A stretch of DNA of 13,167 nt from CAYNFH01 sp964396385 (GTDB lineage: Bacteria > Armatimonadota > Chthonomonadetes > Chthonomonadales > CAJBBX01): contig CAYNFH010000184.1 of the NCBI GenBank assembly GCA_964396385.1, forward strand, positions 1 through 13,167. The letters are read 5' to 3'. Below the pieces are notes generated by a model. It did not search any database. It had not been told where the DNA came from and saw only the letters and a list, made by a program, of their open reading frames with translations. This document shows, one piece after another, positions 13,108 to 13,167 of the stretch. The position numbers and the translations under genes are program-made. Numbering within the stretch: the first letter of the stretch is position 1; the number at the start of each line of letters is the position of its first letter.

Positions 13108-13167
13108 TCACAGTCCCCACACCTCCACTTCGGTATACCGGTTCATGCGGTCGCTCGTATTGCCCAT
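13108..13167 (-). CDS. C-terminal end of an unidentified gene (partial)
   Basis: The last 19 codons before a TGA at 13110-13108 read GNTSDRMNRYTEVEVWGL after a Met at the window edge. The RYTEVEVWG ending resembles the last strand of galactose-binding (discoidin-like) or related beta-sandwich domains, but so short a piece cannot settle the family. The Met at the edge is probably internal. It is 33 bp upstream of the glycosyltransferase in the same direction, so the two may share an operon. Confidence 0.45.
   Translation of the reverse strand: MGNTSDRMNRYTEVEVWGL

Overview
The window is GC-rich bacterial DNA, most likely from Armatimonadota or a close relative. The main evidence is the pseudopilin at 2831-3646. 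Its stem (FTLIELLVVIAIIAILAA, then a FPVFAQAR turn) and its CLSNIKQIGLA / MYSQDYDE head motifs are the usual pattern of the large DUF1559 / H-x9-DG pseudopilin families of that phylum. A GntR-LacI chimeric regulator, a TIGR03663 (Agl23-like) membrane glycosyltransferase and short 7/8-bp tandem repeats inside genes fit the same picture. Planctomycetes-like lineages cannot be excluded from sequence alone.

Left half, minus strand (7001 down to 1). A GntR/LacI-type regulator (5736-7001) lies upstream of a tight seven-gene cluster. In transcription order this holds: a membrane-anchored TPR protein (4246-5502), two tiny single-helix membrane proteins (4031-4249, 3699-3974), a cysteine-rich pseudopilin (2831-3646), a second, paralogous membrane-anchored TPR protein (1616-2803), a DsbA-like thiol oxidoreductase (927-1619), and an FG-GAP/VCBS-repeat lipoprotein of the CRTAC1 type that runs off the left edge (1-925). 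Genes overlap by 4 bp or are closely spaced, and the first is preceded by a perfect sigma70 promoter (TTGACA-17-TATAAT). A second promoter upstream shares a 19-bp element (15/19 identical) with the regulator's own promoter, which suggests the regulator may control both. All seven products are predicted to be membrane-anchored, exported or lipoproteins, so I read the cluster as an uncharacterised cell-envelope assembly.

Middle, plus strand (7282-9078). A multi-pass GT-C-like membrane protein is followed by a possible hairpin terminator and a small BauB-like cupin. The cupin stop codon overlaps the stop of a convergent, broken beta-helix gene (9075-9778, minus), which has an in-frame stop and a frameshift.

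Right part. A GDSL/SGNH hydrolase (9869-10525, plus) is followed by an exported protein made of two tandem copies of the DUF1559 pseudopilin head without the pilin stem (10602-11366, plus). A TIGR03663-type membrane glycosyltransferase converges on it (11383-13074, minus), and the last 19 codons of another minus-strand gene sit at the right edge.

Three short tandem-repeat tracts (8-bp at 333-396, 7-bp at 11937-11972, 8-bp in palindromic arrangement at 12992-13080) lie inside or at the start of coding regions without breaking them. Non-ATG starts are common: TTG or GTG opens about half of the genes, mostly behind strong ribosome-binding sites.
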